Part shown: positions 1 through 7,650 of the stretch, in pieces
Position numbering within the stretch: the stretch's first letter is position 1
Layout: every line of letters begins with the position of its first letter
NCBI GenBank assembly: GCA_965216025.1
Contig: CBDCEX010000011.1
Span: 1-64,000, forward strand
DNA length: 64,000 bases
Reading direction: 5' to 3'
Origin: JADFQT01 sp965216025
Lineage (GTDB): Bacteria; Chloroflexota; Dehalococcoidia; Lucifugimonadales; UBA3495
Notes under the pieces: generated by a model
What the model saw: the letters and a program-made list of their open reading frames with translations, nothing else
What the model was told of the DNA's origin: nothing
Database searches by the model: none
Made by a program: the position numbers and the translations under genes

Positions 1-5
1 TTGCC

Positions 6-176
6 CTAGTTGGCGGAAAGCTGGCGTACCGAATGGATCACCTCGGCATGCTCCTCCAGAGTGCCGTGGGAAAAGTTCAGTCTGGCGCAGTCCATGCCAG
101 CGGCGATGAGCTGGTCCAGAACCTCCGGCTTTCGGGATGCCGGTCCGATGGTGGCGATGGTCTTGGTCTTTCGAAT
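6..176 (-). pseudogene. pyk: Pyruvate kinase, N-terminal fragment with in-frame stop
   Basis: The reading frame encodes the first 56 residues of pyruvate kinase, the last enzyme of glycolysis (phosphoenolpyruvate + ADP to pyruvate + ATP). The family signatures KTKTIATIGPAS and ARLNFSHGT are plain. A GGGAGGTGG ribosome-binding site lies about 9 bases before an ATT codon, exactly where the family starts, and there is no ATG, GTG or TTG in frame between the upstream stop and this point. The likely start is therefore the rare codon ATT. The frame meets TAG at 8-6, where relatives usually continue (RQLSAxLGxP), and seems to go on as pyruvate kinase off the left edge. A nonsense mutation (a leucine codon TTG to TAG is one simple change) or an assembly error is the simplest explanation. 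The rest of the gene is not in the window. Confidence 0.8.
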
Positions 177-445
177 GGCGGACCACCTCCCTGGTAATTC
201 AAGCTGGAGGAGAAGGGTTTAAAGACTGGAGTTCCCAGGGCAAGATAAATGGGTGCATCGCTGACGAAACTCCTGGGTCCAGAGCCTAGGCCATCTCGCA
301 AGAGACTGTATACGCCAGTTAAGGATAACAGAGGATTCGGGGGCTGGTAGCGGGGTTCCTTGCCAGTAATCTATGACTTGGCCGTGAAAAAAGGTCTGGA
401 TTCGGGAGAGAGGCTACTTGTGGCCTGTGTTCATCCAAACTTGCT

Positions 446-714
446 TCATATGCCGAACGTTTCGGCGTAGGACGCTAGTTCTTGGGTAGTGCGTGTCTTG
501 CCGATGCCCGGCTCACCTGCCAGCATGAATAGCCGCCCGTAGCCGGAAACGGCTTCCTCTAGGGCAGCGGTAAGGTCCGCCAATTCTCGCTGACGGCCGA
601 CGAAGACACGTTCTATATCGCGGTTGAGCTTGGGGACAAGACGAGAGTTGGAAAGGAGGGCATTGACCTCCGGGGTTTTCTCCTCACGTCCAATGACGCG
701 GGTGGGCTGGCAGG
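446..714 (-). pseudogene. AAA-type ATPase fragment (cyclase/LuxR-associated type)
   Basis: This open frame has no credible start. It encodes the beginning of an ATPase module like those in large adenylate-cyclase-like and LuxR-like regulators: ERVFVGRQRELADL, then a Walker A motif AGEPGIGKTRT, then QELASYAE. It stops at TGA 446-448 shortly after the Walker A, where full-length relatives continue for hundreds of residues. An upstream stop at about 715 and the IS630-I copy starting at 774 bound it on the other side. It is a remnant of a regulator. The zinc-ribbon/AAA pseudogene at 5480-7054 belongs to the same broad family but is a separate fragment. Confidence 0.65.
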
Positions 715-770
715 CTTAGTTAGGAGCGCTGACTGAGTCTTTGCGTGTCGAGTATATTTGTTAATGCGAA

Positions 771-1655
771 CTAAACCAAAGCCAAGGTGGGAACTACATT
801 GGGCAGTGATGGCAAAGGCACGGCAGGTGTAAAGATCAAAGCATCGGCTCGGGCCTGTAACCGGGTTCGGCAGCGACGTTTCACTTCTTCCTTACGGTGA
901 GCTAGTCCGCCGAAGAATGCATTCATCTTCTCTTGGACTTTGGCTTTTGTTCCCAGGCATTCGTTGGCCGTGACCTCTTCCCTGGCCCAGTCCCAGACGG
1001 CTTCGTCGGCATTGAAGTCTGGGCTGTAGGCCGGTAAGGCCACCAACCGCAGATGCAAGTTCGGAGTGGTCAAATAGCTGCGAATCGCTTCTCCTCGGTG
1101 GGCTGGCCCATTGTCCCAGATTACTACCAGAGGTCCAGGATGTTTTTCTCTTAGCTGCCGTAAAAAGGCGGTGGAGGTCTCGGCATTGCTGTTGCCGGCT
1201 ATTTCCATGGCTTCCACCTCCCCAGCCTCCAAGCAAACTCCCGAGTAGTAGCAGCCCTTCTCTCCCCACCGAGGACTGGTAGAGTCCACCAGCGCCGGCT
1301 CTCCCTTGAGCACCCATTTCCCCCTCAGATCGGCATCGGCCCGAAAGTGGGCTTCGTCTACGAAGAAGATTTTGGCCCCACTCTCTTGGGCCTCCTCTCG
1401 GATTTGGCGGTACTGGAGGACGAAGGCTTTCCGCGCTTCATCCTTGGCTTTCAGGAGGCGTTTCTTGGGTCGCTTCAGCACGAAGCCCAACCGATGGAGG
1501 TAGTTCAAGCAACTGCTTCGACTCAGCCCCAGGTCAAAGCTCTGCTTGAGAAATTGCCTCACTACTTTCCAATTCCAGTTGGACAATTCAACTCCCGCCT
1601 CTCCAGGCGGATTTTGCACCGCAGACTTCAGTTGGTTCTGTTGACCCCAGTTCAA
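771..1655 (-). CDS. IS630-I copy A orfB, DDE transposase domain
   Basis: This 294-residue catalytic part of an IS630-family transposase contains the DDE triad in the expected places: FFVDEAHFRAD, VVIWDNGPAHRG and YSPDFNADEAVWDWAREE. The first possible start is TTG directly after the C7 run, overlapping the end of orfA by 4 bases, so expression probably depends on -1 ribosomal slippage from orfA. The stop codon is not in the element: the last codon GTT is followed by the duplicated TA plus the flanking G of the CTAG target, giving TAG. All four IS630-I copies share this. The frame is otherwise intact. Confidence 0.88.
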   Translation of the reverse strand: MNWGQQNQLKSAVQNPPGEAGVELSNWNWKVVRQFLKQSFDLGLSRSSCLNYLHRLGFVLKRPKKRLLKAKDEARKAFVLQYRQIREEAQESGAKIFFVDEAHFRADADLRGKWVLKGEPALVDSTSPRWGEKGCYYSGVCLEAGEVEAMEIAGNSNAETSTAFLRQLREKHPGPLVVIWDNGPAHRGEAIRSYLTTPNLHLRLVALPAYSPDFNADEAVWDWAREEVTANECLGTKAKVQEKMNAFFGGLAHRKEEVKRRCRTRLQARADALIFTPAVPLPSLPNVVPTLALV

Positions 1656-2002
1656 GACGGGGGGGAACCCCCAGTCTGTTCAAAGACCAAACCTTGGGCC
1701 CCGCCTCGGCGAAAGTTGGCCAGCCAGTTTCCAATGGTATGAGGCTCTCTGTCCAAAGCCTCAGCCACCTGGATAGCCGACCACCCTTGGCCCAACAACC
1801 ATAGCCCGTGCCATCGCTCTCGCTCTCGAGGTGTTGGCGCTCGATACATCCTTTCCCGTAAGTCACCTACATTGAGTTGCCACTCTTCCATGAGTTGCAC
1901 TATTTCCTTCATCCCTTCCACCACCGCCACTCGACTTCTTTTACAGAATATCGCAACTCCTCTTCGGGTTCGCTTTATGTAGGTTTCACCTTAGCTTTGG
2001 TT
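774..2002 (-). mobile_element. IS630-I copy A (IS630/Tc1-mariner family)
   Basis: This 1229-bp element has imperfect terminal inverted repeats of about 27 bp (AACCAAAGCCAAGGTGGGAA at one end, AACCAAAGCTAAGGTGAAAC read inward from the other). TA is duplicated at 772-773 and 2003-2004, as expected for IS630/Tc1-mariner. The rebuilt target is CTAG. It carries two overlapping frames, orfA (helix-turn-helix) and orfB (DDE domain), in the frameshift arrangement described at those genes. Copy D (41840-43069) is its closest relative here; copies B and C form a second subgroup recognisable by small protein differences. Confidence 0.93.
1652..1930 (-). CDS. IS630-I copy A orfA, helix-turn-helix protein
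   Basis: This 92-residue protein is the DNA-binding N-terminal part of an IS630-type transposase. The helix-turn-helix is visible around residues 40-72 (GLWLLGQGWSAIQVAEAL then REPHTIGNWLANF). The start is GTG (MAVVEG). The frame ends at TGA just after a run of seven C (the end encodes TGGSPPS). A -1 shift on this run joins it to orfB and gives one protein of about 385 residues, the normal IS630 size. I infer that the fusion is the active transposase and that the 92-residue product, if made, may act as a regulator. Confidence 0.85.
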   Translation of the reverse strand: MAVVEGMKEIVQLMEEWQLNVGDLRERMYRAPTPRERERWHGLWLLGQGWSAIQVAEALDREPHTIGNWLANFRRGGAQGLVFEQTGGSPPS

Positions 2003-2078
2003 TAGGTGAATTAGGCACACATTTGAAACTCGTTTGTTTTGTGCTCAAATGCTGTCTAGTAACGGGTAGAAGGGATTG

Positions 2079-2333
2079 TTAAAGTAGCGTGCCCAACGTT
2101 GCGATAATTGCTTGACCAGCCGTGGTGCTGGCTGCACCCTCCAGGATGCCTTTAACGATAATTAGGCTTTGACGGATAGCCTCATCCCTCCGCCTAGGAT
2201 TTTTGAGATGGGCGTTAATGGACTCGACCTCAGCAATGATCATCGCTTTGTCTTCGGGGTTGAGCCCTAGCGTATCGAGTTCACTAACAAGCTTGTCTAC
2301 GAACCATTCAACCTTTTCAGCATCGATTTCCAT
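2079..2333 (-). CDS. Small helical hypothetical protein
   Basis: This 84-residue protein starts at MEIDAEKVEW. That ATG has a GAGAGG ribosome-binding site 8 bases upstream, which favours it over the ATG nine codons earlier (MYNEQRGSF). The sequence is acidic and helical (VDKLVSELDTLGLNPEDKAM, then AEVESINAHLKNP), with a glycine/alanine-rich end (KGILEGAASTTAGQAIIATL). This pattern, a charged helix pair followed by 'ILEGAA', resembles the C-terminal segment of some phage-resistance-associated proteins of the AbiTii type; that is a weak likeness. It stands alone between IS630-I copy A and non-coding sequence. Confidence 0.45.
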   Translation of the reverse strand: MEIDAEKVEWFVDKLVSELDTLGLNPEDKAMIIAEVESINAHLKNPRRRDEAIRQSLIIVKGILEGAASTTAGQAIIATLGTLL

Positions 2334-2870
2334 AAATGAGCCTCTCTGTTCATTGTACATCTAATGAGAAAGGCGAGCCCTTTAAATACTCTGGATGTCG
2401 TAGGAAAGTGGTCAGTACAGGACTATTACCGGAGGGACTGACATGGCAAAAGGGACCGCGTTTCTAACTGGCGTGATTGGTTGAGTCCTAGCCGGAGCAC
2501 GCCATTGCTTCAACAACGCCACTCTTTTGATTAACTAAACAAAATCACCCGTCTAGCACTGAACTCGGTGATGGCACTTCCGAGAGGCACAAGGCGCCAG
2601 TCCAGAAAAACACCCGCTTCGGTCGTCCTGTAACCAAGCTTTGGTTCCATATAGCTTCCTAGGACTTTCCTTTGAGATGGATGAACTGCTTGGGCCAAGA
2701 TTGGGGGGGCTTTAAACACATTCCATCTGAGCGCACAAACGCACAAAAGTCTGGAAGGAAATTGTTTCTGCAAGTGTCCGGATTTGTGTGCCGACAGCCC
2801 TCGGTTTGAGTTGCAGAATCTTTAGGTTTCAACGGAGCGTGAAAAACACCTTCGGGTCGGGTCTGCGGAG
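2334..2870. other. Non-coding or decayed stretch
   Basis: I see no convincing gene here. A GGAGGG site stands before a 13-codon frame at about 2442 (MAKGTAFLTGVIG, then TGA), which may be the truncated start of a lost gene. The longer minus-strand frames have no family resemblance that I recognise. Confidence 0.4.
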
Positions 2871-3496
2871 TCATAATGTAAACCCCATTTCTTCCAGGTG
2901 GTGGGTTATCTTCCGCTCTAGCTCAGGAACCTGACTCACGCCTTGGGGCAGTGGAGTCTCGTAACGTTCTGCCAACGTTTTCACGCACTGGATCAGGGTC
3001 TGGTTGATACGGTCAATCTCTCCGTGGATGGTGGCGGCGATGCCGGCAAGCCATTTGTCGTCCACCACCAGCGTTTTGACCTCGTCCTTGCTGAGTGTGG
3101 GGTACTTGGCCAGTGCCTTGCCATCGAGAGCCTCTTCAGCGTCTTTGATTGCCTTCTTGGTTGATACGGTCAATCTCTCCGTGGATGGTGGCGGCGATGC
3201 CGGCAAGCCATTTGTCGTCCACCTCAGCGTTTTGACCTCGTCCTTGCTGAGTTGGGGTACTTGGCCAGTGCCTTGCCATCGAGAGCCTCTTCAGCGTCTT
3301 TGATTGCCTTCTTTGCCGCAGCCTCATCGTTGCAGAGCTTCAACCATGCGTCTAGAGCATCCGCTTCATACCCGCCTTCGGGGTCGAATTTGATTTCCTT
3401 CAGCCTTGCGGTTACGTTGCCCTTGGTGACCTTCTCCAATTCCGCGTAAAGACCTTCGTCGCCGCCGTGCTCTTCTTCCAGTTCAGCCGGTTGCGG
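2871..3496 (-). pseudogene. hsdM: Type I restriction methylase (HsdM) C-terminal remnant with tandem duplication
   Basis: The segment encodes only the last ~190 residues of a type I restriction-modification methylase subunit. Recognisable pieces are EEEHGGDEGLYAELEKVTKG, NVTARLKEIKFDPEGGY, KKAIKDAEEALDGKALAKYP, then VKTLVVDDKWLAGIAATIHG and the ending LAERYETPLPQ to HLEEMGFTL. The catalytic methylase domain, HsdS and HsdR are absent. A 157-bp tandem duplication (3001-3157 and 3158-3312) repeats the KAIKDAEEAL to EIDRINQ part. The second unit has lost two single bases, so the frame is broken. The 5' side stops at a TAG at 3497-3499. This is the dead end of a former restriction-modification locus. 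Confidence 0.8.
3001..3312. repeat. 157-bp tandem duplication inside the hsdM remnant
   Basis: The block 3001-3157 is repeated at 3158-3312. The two units differ by two one-base deletions near 3220 and 3254 in the second unit. Both begin TGGTTGATACGGTCAATC. The duplication and the later deletions destroy the reading frame. Confidence 0.92.
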
Positions 3497-3784
3497 CTAA
3501 GCATTGAGCGCTTTCCGTGGCCGCGGCTTTGGCCGTGGTGGAGCCGGCATCACGGCATCGACCACCAGATTCTTGAATCTTGGTTCTATAACCAGTCGCA
3601 AAGGAACAGCGTACACGGCCTCTTTGATCATCTCTTGCATTCCCTCCCTTTCATGTTGTTTCGGCCAAGTATGGTGGCAACGATAGAGACGGATAACGAG
3701 TTGGCGCTGCTGCTCGTCTAACTTCGTGGGCCTTCCTCCTGTTCTCTCCTTGGTTCTGGAGAGCGAGAATAGATGAACGCCCAA
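3497..3784 (-). CDS. Unrecognised small ORF between hsdM and PAC2 remnants
   Basis: This 95-codon frame starts at TTG and I do not recognise the product. Residues 14-32 (ERTGGRPTKLDEQQRQLVI) resemble the opening of a resolvase-type helix-turn-helix, but no complete domain follows. The C-terminus is proline- and arginine-rich (PAPPRPKPRPRKALNA). It sits between two pseudogenes on the same strand and lacks a clear ribosome-binding site, so it may itself be a remnant. Confidence 0.25.
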   Translation of the reverse strand: MGVHLFSLSRTKERTGGRPTKLDEQQRQLVIRLYRCHHTWPKQHEREGMQEMIKEAVYAVPLRLVIEPRFKNLVVDAVMPAPPRPKPRPRKALNA

Positions 3785-3787
3785 GCG

Positions 3788-4739
3788 TCAATCCGAATCC
3801 GACGGTCCTGGCATATTGCGCAGAATATCCTCGAGAGTTTGGTCCAGCGCCGGGTCTAACTCCACATGTTGCCCAAAGGGAGTGAAGCTGTAGTCGGACC
3901 GGACCTTATCAATAATTTGCTTGGCTTCCTTGCTTGCCTCTCCCAGCTTATCAAGGATTCCTTGTAATTCTTGCGATTCAGTGTCGCCTAACTGCTTCAA
4001 CTCCCCTAAATCGATGTCCAGACTGAACATCGCATTTAACCGCCTCATCACATCGTAAAAAGAGCGATGATCCCTTGGTATTCCCACTGGCTGACCGTTG
4101 GCGTTCATCCGCGGATACAAAGGAGCCATAGCCCCCAGGCTAAACATCCGTATGTCCGGGTATTCGAAGTGGGCTTGAGACACCATGGCCATCCCAATGG
4201 TGGGCCCCCTTCTGCCCTCGCTACCGTAGCTGGTGAAATGTACCCCCAATTTCTGCAAGCCTTCCTTCATCTTGGCCTTGCTATAGGCACAGGTGATCCG
4301 GCGCTCCAGGTCCGGAGGCGCGGGGCCATTTACTCCCTCGACGGCCGCGGCCTGCTTTATACCAAGCTCCTTGAGGGACTGAAAGAAACCCTGAGCGTAT
4401 AAATCAAGACGAAACCAGGGTTCTTCTCCTTAAAAATATGATCAGGCCGTTGCCCGCGTCGTGGAAATAGTTCTCCCGGTGCATGGAAGCTGCCGGCAGC
4501 CCGTCCCGAAAGGCAGCCACCGGACGAAAGGCGTCTTGGGTGCCAGCAACCTGGAATGGGTAACACATGGTAGAGACTTGGGGCCCCAGCTCGCCAATTT
4601 TCTTAGCCCCCAATTTTTCAATCAAGTATCGGGGCAGACCGCTGGAAATCCTGCCGCCATTGGCTCATTGGCGCCGCCAGCCGGCGATAAGATACTCGGC
4701 GGCGGGTTTCTCTTGTTGGATTAACAGCTCATCAGCCAT
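3788..4739 (-). pseudogene. PAC2-family protein, broken by nonsense and frameshift
   Basis: Joined across its lesions this encodes a ~317-residue PAC2-family protein, related to proteasome-assembly chaperones and widespread in Actinobacteria and Chloroflexota. It starts at ATG 4739-4737 (MADELLIQQEKPAAEYLIAG) with a GGAGGTAG site. Codon 25, after GWRRQ, is TGA where a TGG tryptophan codon is expected. The frame continues as SSGLPRYLIEKLGAKKIGEL and CYPFQVAGTQDAFRPVAAF. A small deletion near 4425-4440 shifts the frame after NGLIIF. The next frame resumes as EEPWFRLDLYAQGFFQSLKE and runs through VNGPAPPDLERRITCAYS, GPTIGMAMVSQAHFEYPD and DHRSFYDVMRRLNAMFSLDI to TGA at 3788. With two lesions it is very likely inactive. 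Confidence 0.8.
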
Positions 4740-4971
4740 TGGGTACTACCTCCTTGCTGTGGGGACCCAGTGCCGGAAACCGGTAAAAATATCCATAACC
4801 TTTTGGATAAAACCAGATTGGCGGTAGTAATATTCGATTAGTGACTTGGCCATCTACACCAGAGATGCGCCGGGGTTTACTGTCTGCTAAAAGAGTGGCG
4901 GTTTAGAAACGGCACCGTTGTACCAGCGAGGCAGTGCAGAGTCTTGTGGATGGTTGCAGTGAGCGGTACCA

Positions 4972-5003
4972 AAGAGGTGGCCGTAGTCTGACGGCCACCT
5001 CTT
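4972..5003. terminator. Hairpin, probable terminator of the zinc-ribbon gene
   Basis: A perfect 13-bp stem (AAGAGGTGGCCGT with its complement at 4991-5003) closes a 6-base loop. It lies 24 bases past the stop of the minus-strand gene at 5027. The T-tract is short on both strands, so it may work in either direction. Confidence 0.6.
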
Positions 5004-5026
5004 CTTCTGAACTTCGCTGCTAGCCG

Positions 5027-5341
5027 TTAGCGGTAGCTATTTGAGCCCTGGGCGCTGAAGCAATCGCTACAGTAGACCGGCCTATCACCGCGGGGCATAA
5101 ATGGTACCATAGTATCGACACCACACTGGGCGCAAACGGCTGGGTGCATCTCTCGGGCTGATCCTGACCTGCCGGAACCTCCGCCACCACCTTGCTGGTT
5201 CTTGCGAGCTGCCCGGCATTGGGGACAGCGACTCGGTTCATTGGTAAATCCCTTGGAAGCAAAGAACTCCTGTTCTCCAACGGTGAAGGTAAAATCTTGT
5301 GCGCATTCCACGCAGGTAAGGGTCTTGTCTGAAATCGCCAT
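5027..5341 (-). CDS. Zinc-ribbon domain protein
   Basis: This 104-residue cytoplasmic protein has two predicted zinc-binding modules. The N-terminal one is MAISDKTLTCVECAQDFTF followed by GFTNEPSRCPQCRAARK (CxxC near residues 10-13 and 39-42). The C-terminal one is VCAQCGVDTMVPFMPRGDRP then CSDC (CxxC near 70-73 and 91-94). A Gly/Ser-rich linker joins them. An AGGAGG site precedes the ATG. This architecture is common in Chloroflexota and related phyla as an uncharacterised zinc-ribbon protein. It appears intact and is followed by a hairpin terminator at 4972-5003. Confidence 0.85.
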   Translation of the reverse strand: MAISDKTLTCVECAQDFTFTVGEQEFFASKGFTNEPSRCPQCRAARKNQQGGGGGSGRSGSAREMHPAVCAQCGVDTMVPFMPRGDRPVYCSDCFSAQGSNSYR

Positions 5342-5552
5342 CTGGACGACCTCCTAAAATTTTGACTTGGCCTTGTCGAGGTCATCCTGTGTTATAGACC
5401 ATTTAAAGGGATATACAACAAGCAACCTGGAACTAAACCTATACCCAGTATACTCACAATTCGGACGCTTCGTCAGTCCCTATAGTCCACCCACGGCCGT
5501 GAGCCCCGACTTTAGCGCAGCCAGTTCCTGACGGCGGTCAACAAAGCCGCTA

Positions 5553-6876
5553 GTACAGGTTGGCGTAAATAACCCGGCAGTTCATGCGACCAGCACCTTG
5601 CCTTGGTAAGTCCATTTGAAGGGCTTTGCCATGGTCCGGTTGTAATAGTCGATGAAGTCCCACACCTTCTGTTTCAGATCGGTCACCGATCTGAATGACC
5701 CTCGCTGTAGCAGTTTTCGCACCAGAATGCTCAGCCAGATTTCCACTTGGTTCATCCATGACGTGTGCTTGGGGGTGTAGTGAAACACGATACAGTGGCT
5801 GGGATCGCTGAGAAATGCGGCCCGGGACTCTCGGTTCGCCAATGTGCCCCACTTGCCCTTCTTACCCAACTCCAGGTCCAGCCCAGACTCTCTGGCTACC
5901 CAGCGCACTAGAGATTCAGAACGGTGCGTGTCCAGGTTGTCCACCACAAAATGCCACCGCTGGGCCGCCCTATCGCTAGCGATCACTGCCTCCACATGCT
6001 GCAGAAAGTCCGCTTCGGTACGTCTGGGCCCCCCATAGGGCTCAACAATCTGACCCGTCACCACATCCCGACTGATGATGAAGGAGCGTGTACCATGCCG
6101 GATGTACTCAAACTCCCGCCGTTCCACCTTCCCCGGCGCCAAGGGCAACCCAGGATGTTTGCGCTCCAGGGCCTGTACTCCGGTCAACTCATCAGTGCTC
6201 ATCACTCGCTCCCCAGATTGGACCAAGGCGGGAGCTTCTCGGTACAGATCGCAGATGTCAGTGACTTTGGCGTCATAGTGCTCGTCCCCGGAGGGTGTCA
6301 ACCAATAGCGTATCCGGTGGGGTTTCAGGTCCCCCTTTCTAGAAGCCTGGCCGCATGACGGGGGGAAATCCGTTCTACGATGCCTTTTTCGATGATCTCA
6401 TCAGCCAATTCCCGGCTGGTCCACTGGCTGATAGGACGACCGCACTGGCTGGGGGCCTCACAAGCCAGGGACATGATCTGGCAAACTTGCTCTGGGGTGA
6501 TCCGGGCGGGAGCCCCAGGACGAGGCGCATCCCGCAACCTTTCTTCTATACTCAGGTCTTCCAGAATGGCTGCCTGTAGCCCCAGCCAGCGGTTGCGCCA
6601 GAACCGTACCGTATCCACATCCAGGCCCACTTCGCGGGCTATTTGGCTGTTGCAAGGTTTTCAGGCCAGCCGCGGCAGACAGAATGATTCTGCCTCGCCG
6701 GGCCAACTGCTGGGGGGTGCTATATCGGCGCACCAGGGTTTCCAATCCTTGCTGCTCTTCCGGGGATAATTCCACCACGGGAGGTTTCGGTCCACGCATC
6801 GCCTTCACCACCACACTTCATCTCTCCAACCTCAACGCGCTCATTATACTACTCGGGCTTTTCAGCCCACCTGTAC
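5553..6876 (-). mobile_element. IS630-II copy a (IS630 family), orfA frameshifted
   Basis: This 1324-bp element has termini GTACAGGT(T/G)GGC and GCCCACCTGTAC. TA is duplicated at 5551-5552 and 6877-6878 inside a CTAG target. Compared with copy b it carries a 7-bp insertion near 6655-6661 in orfA (AACCTTG on the coding strand), which accounts for its extra length. It splits the zinc-ribbon/AAA gene. Confidence 0.93.
5582..6814 (-). pseudogene. IS630-II copy a transposase, disrupted
   Basis: The orfB half (5582-6301) is intact and keeps the DDE motifs VMSTDELTGVQALE, FVVDNLDTHRSES and SWMNQVEIWLSIL. The orfA half is broken by a 7-bp insertion after the GRIILSAAAGL segment, so the helix-turn-helix continues in another frame (MGLDVDTVRFWRNRWLGL from 6630). 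The G5 slippage run between the halves is present, but a full transposase cannot be made. Confidence 0.85.
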
Positions 6877-7082
6877 TAGACGTAAGAAAGGCATTCGATC
6901 CTGCTGGAAGAACCGGTTCTGCTGAGTAGGCTAACCCGGCGGCGCACGCCATGCAAAAGCTGGCTTCAGGGGGATTGTCTCTTCCACAACTGGGACAAAT
7001 CAAGGCATCCACCCGGTTGTCATTCGGGGAGTGGGGGATTGGATAGCATAGCATTATACACCGACCGGTGACGATGCTGGTC

Positions 7083-7288
7083 GCGTACCTTGCAGGGCAA
7101 TCGCGTCTAAAACTGCCTTTTCGAACTTCGGTACAGAAGGCTAGCGAATGGTAAATATTCCGATGCTTTCCCAGCTATTTTGACTATAACACGTAAAGAT
7201 CGAAAGACTTCCGGGACTCGTCAGACCCCAAAGAGCCACTGTCCCAAACCTGGGGGCGATTAAGACGCGATTGCCCTGGCGTACCTTG
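7083..7288. mobile_element. MITE copy 1 with 10-bp target duplication
   Basis: A 186-bp non-coding element (7093-7278) has 16-bp perfect terminal inverted repeats, CAGGGCAATCGCGTCT. It is flanked by the direct repeat GCGTACCTTG at 7083-7092 and 7279-7288. It is about 99% identical, in inverted orientation, to copy 2 at 12115-12300. The CAGGG ends and 10-bp duplication match the habits of the ISAs1 family, so an ISAs1-like transposase may move it; that is inference. Confidence 0.92.
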
Positions 7289-7650
7289 GGTCAAGGAAAC
7301 CGGAATAGTGTGGCCGCCTACGTATAAGGTGAGTGGGTGGCAGGAGACAGTTACAACCTACAGAACGAACCTGGTACCACGTTCGTGTTCACCGAAATCG
7401 AAGGCGTACTCCAAGTCGTCTAGGCTAAATTATTCATCATGAATCGTACCCCTTCACACTGTGTCGTCTACGTCCTAAAAACGGTATCCCTAGCATCCTA
7501 ATTCACCCCCTGTGGCGGTCGGTTTAGGAAGGTTATGCACCTAACCTTACTATACAGGTAAAGAATTTAGACTGTCAGAAAAAGTCAATGTAGCGTATCT
7601 AATAAGTAGGGCAAAGGACCACCAATGGACCCTCAAAGAGGCATCAACAA
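7289..7650. other. Non-coding stretch upstream of the HTH/ARH-like gene
   Basis: No gene or recognisable repeat is visible. The sequence is locally AT-rich and may hold the promoter of the gene starting at 7651. Confidence 0.4.

Larger units (their letters stand above)
5480..7054 (-). pseudogene. Zinc-ribbon/AAA ATPase regulator fragment split by IS630-II
   Basis: The N-terminal part (7054-6877) encodes a zinc ribbon, LICPSCGRDNPPEASFCMAC, of the kind found at the head of adenylate-cyclase-like ATPase regulators. IS630-II copy a (5553-6876) interrupts it. Removing the element and one TA joins SNAFLTSS directly in frame to GFVDRRQELAALKSGLTAV, the start of the AAA module, which proves the insertion point. 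Even so the restored frame ends at TAG 5482-5480, before any Walker A, so the gene was already truncated or mutated. The start is uncertain; GTG at the VDALICPS segment is an alternative to the far upstream codon. Confidence 0.72.

Noticed and set aside
77..301. 74-codon minus-strand frame overlapping the pyk fragment
   Set aside because: It reads the same DNA in another frame, without homology, whereas the pyk frame matches a conserved family.
892..1866. Long plus- and minus-strand frames overlapping the IS630-I genes (also repeated at the other copies)
   Set aside because: They recur at every copy simply because the element is repeated; they lack family features and are shadows of orfA and orfB.
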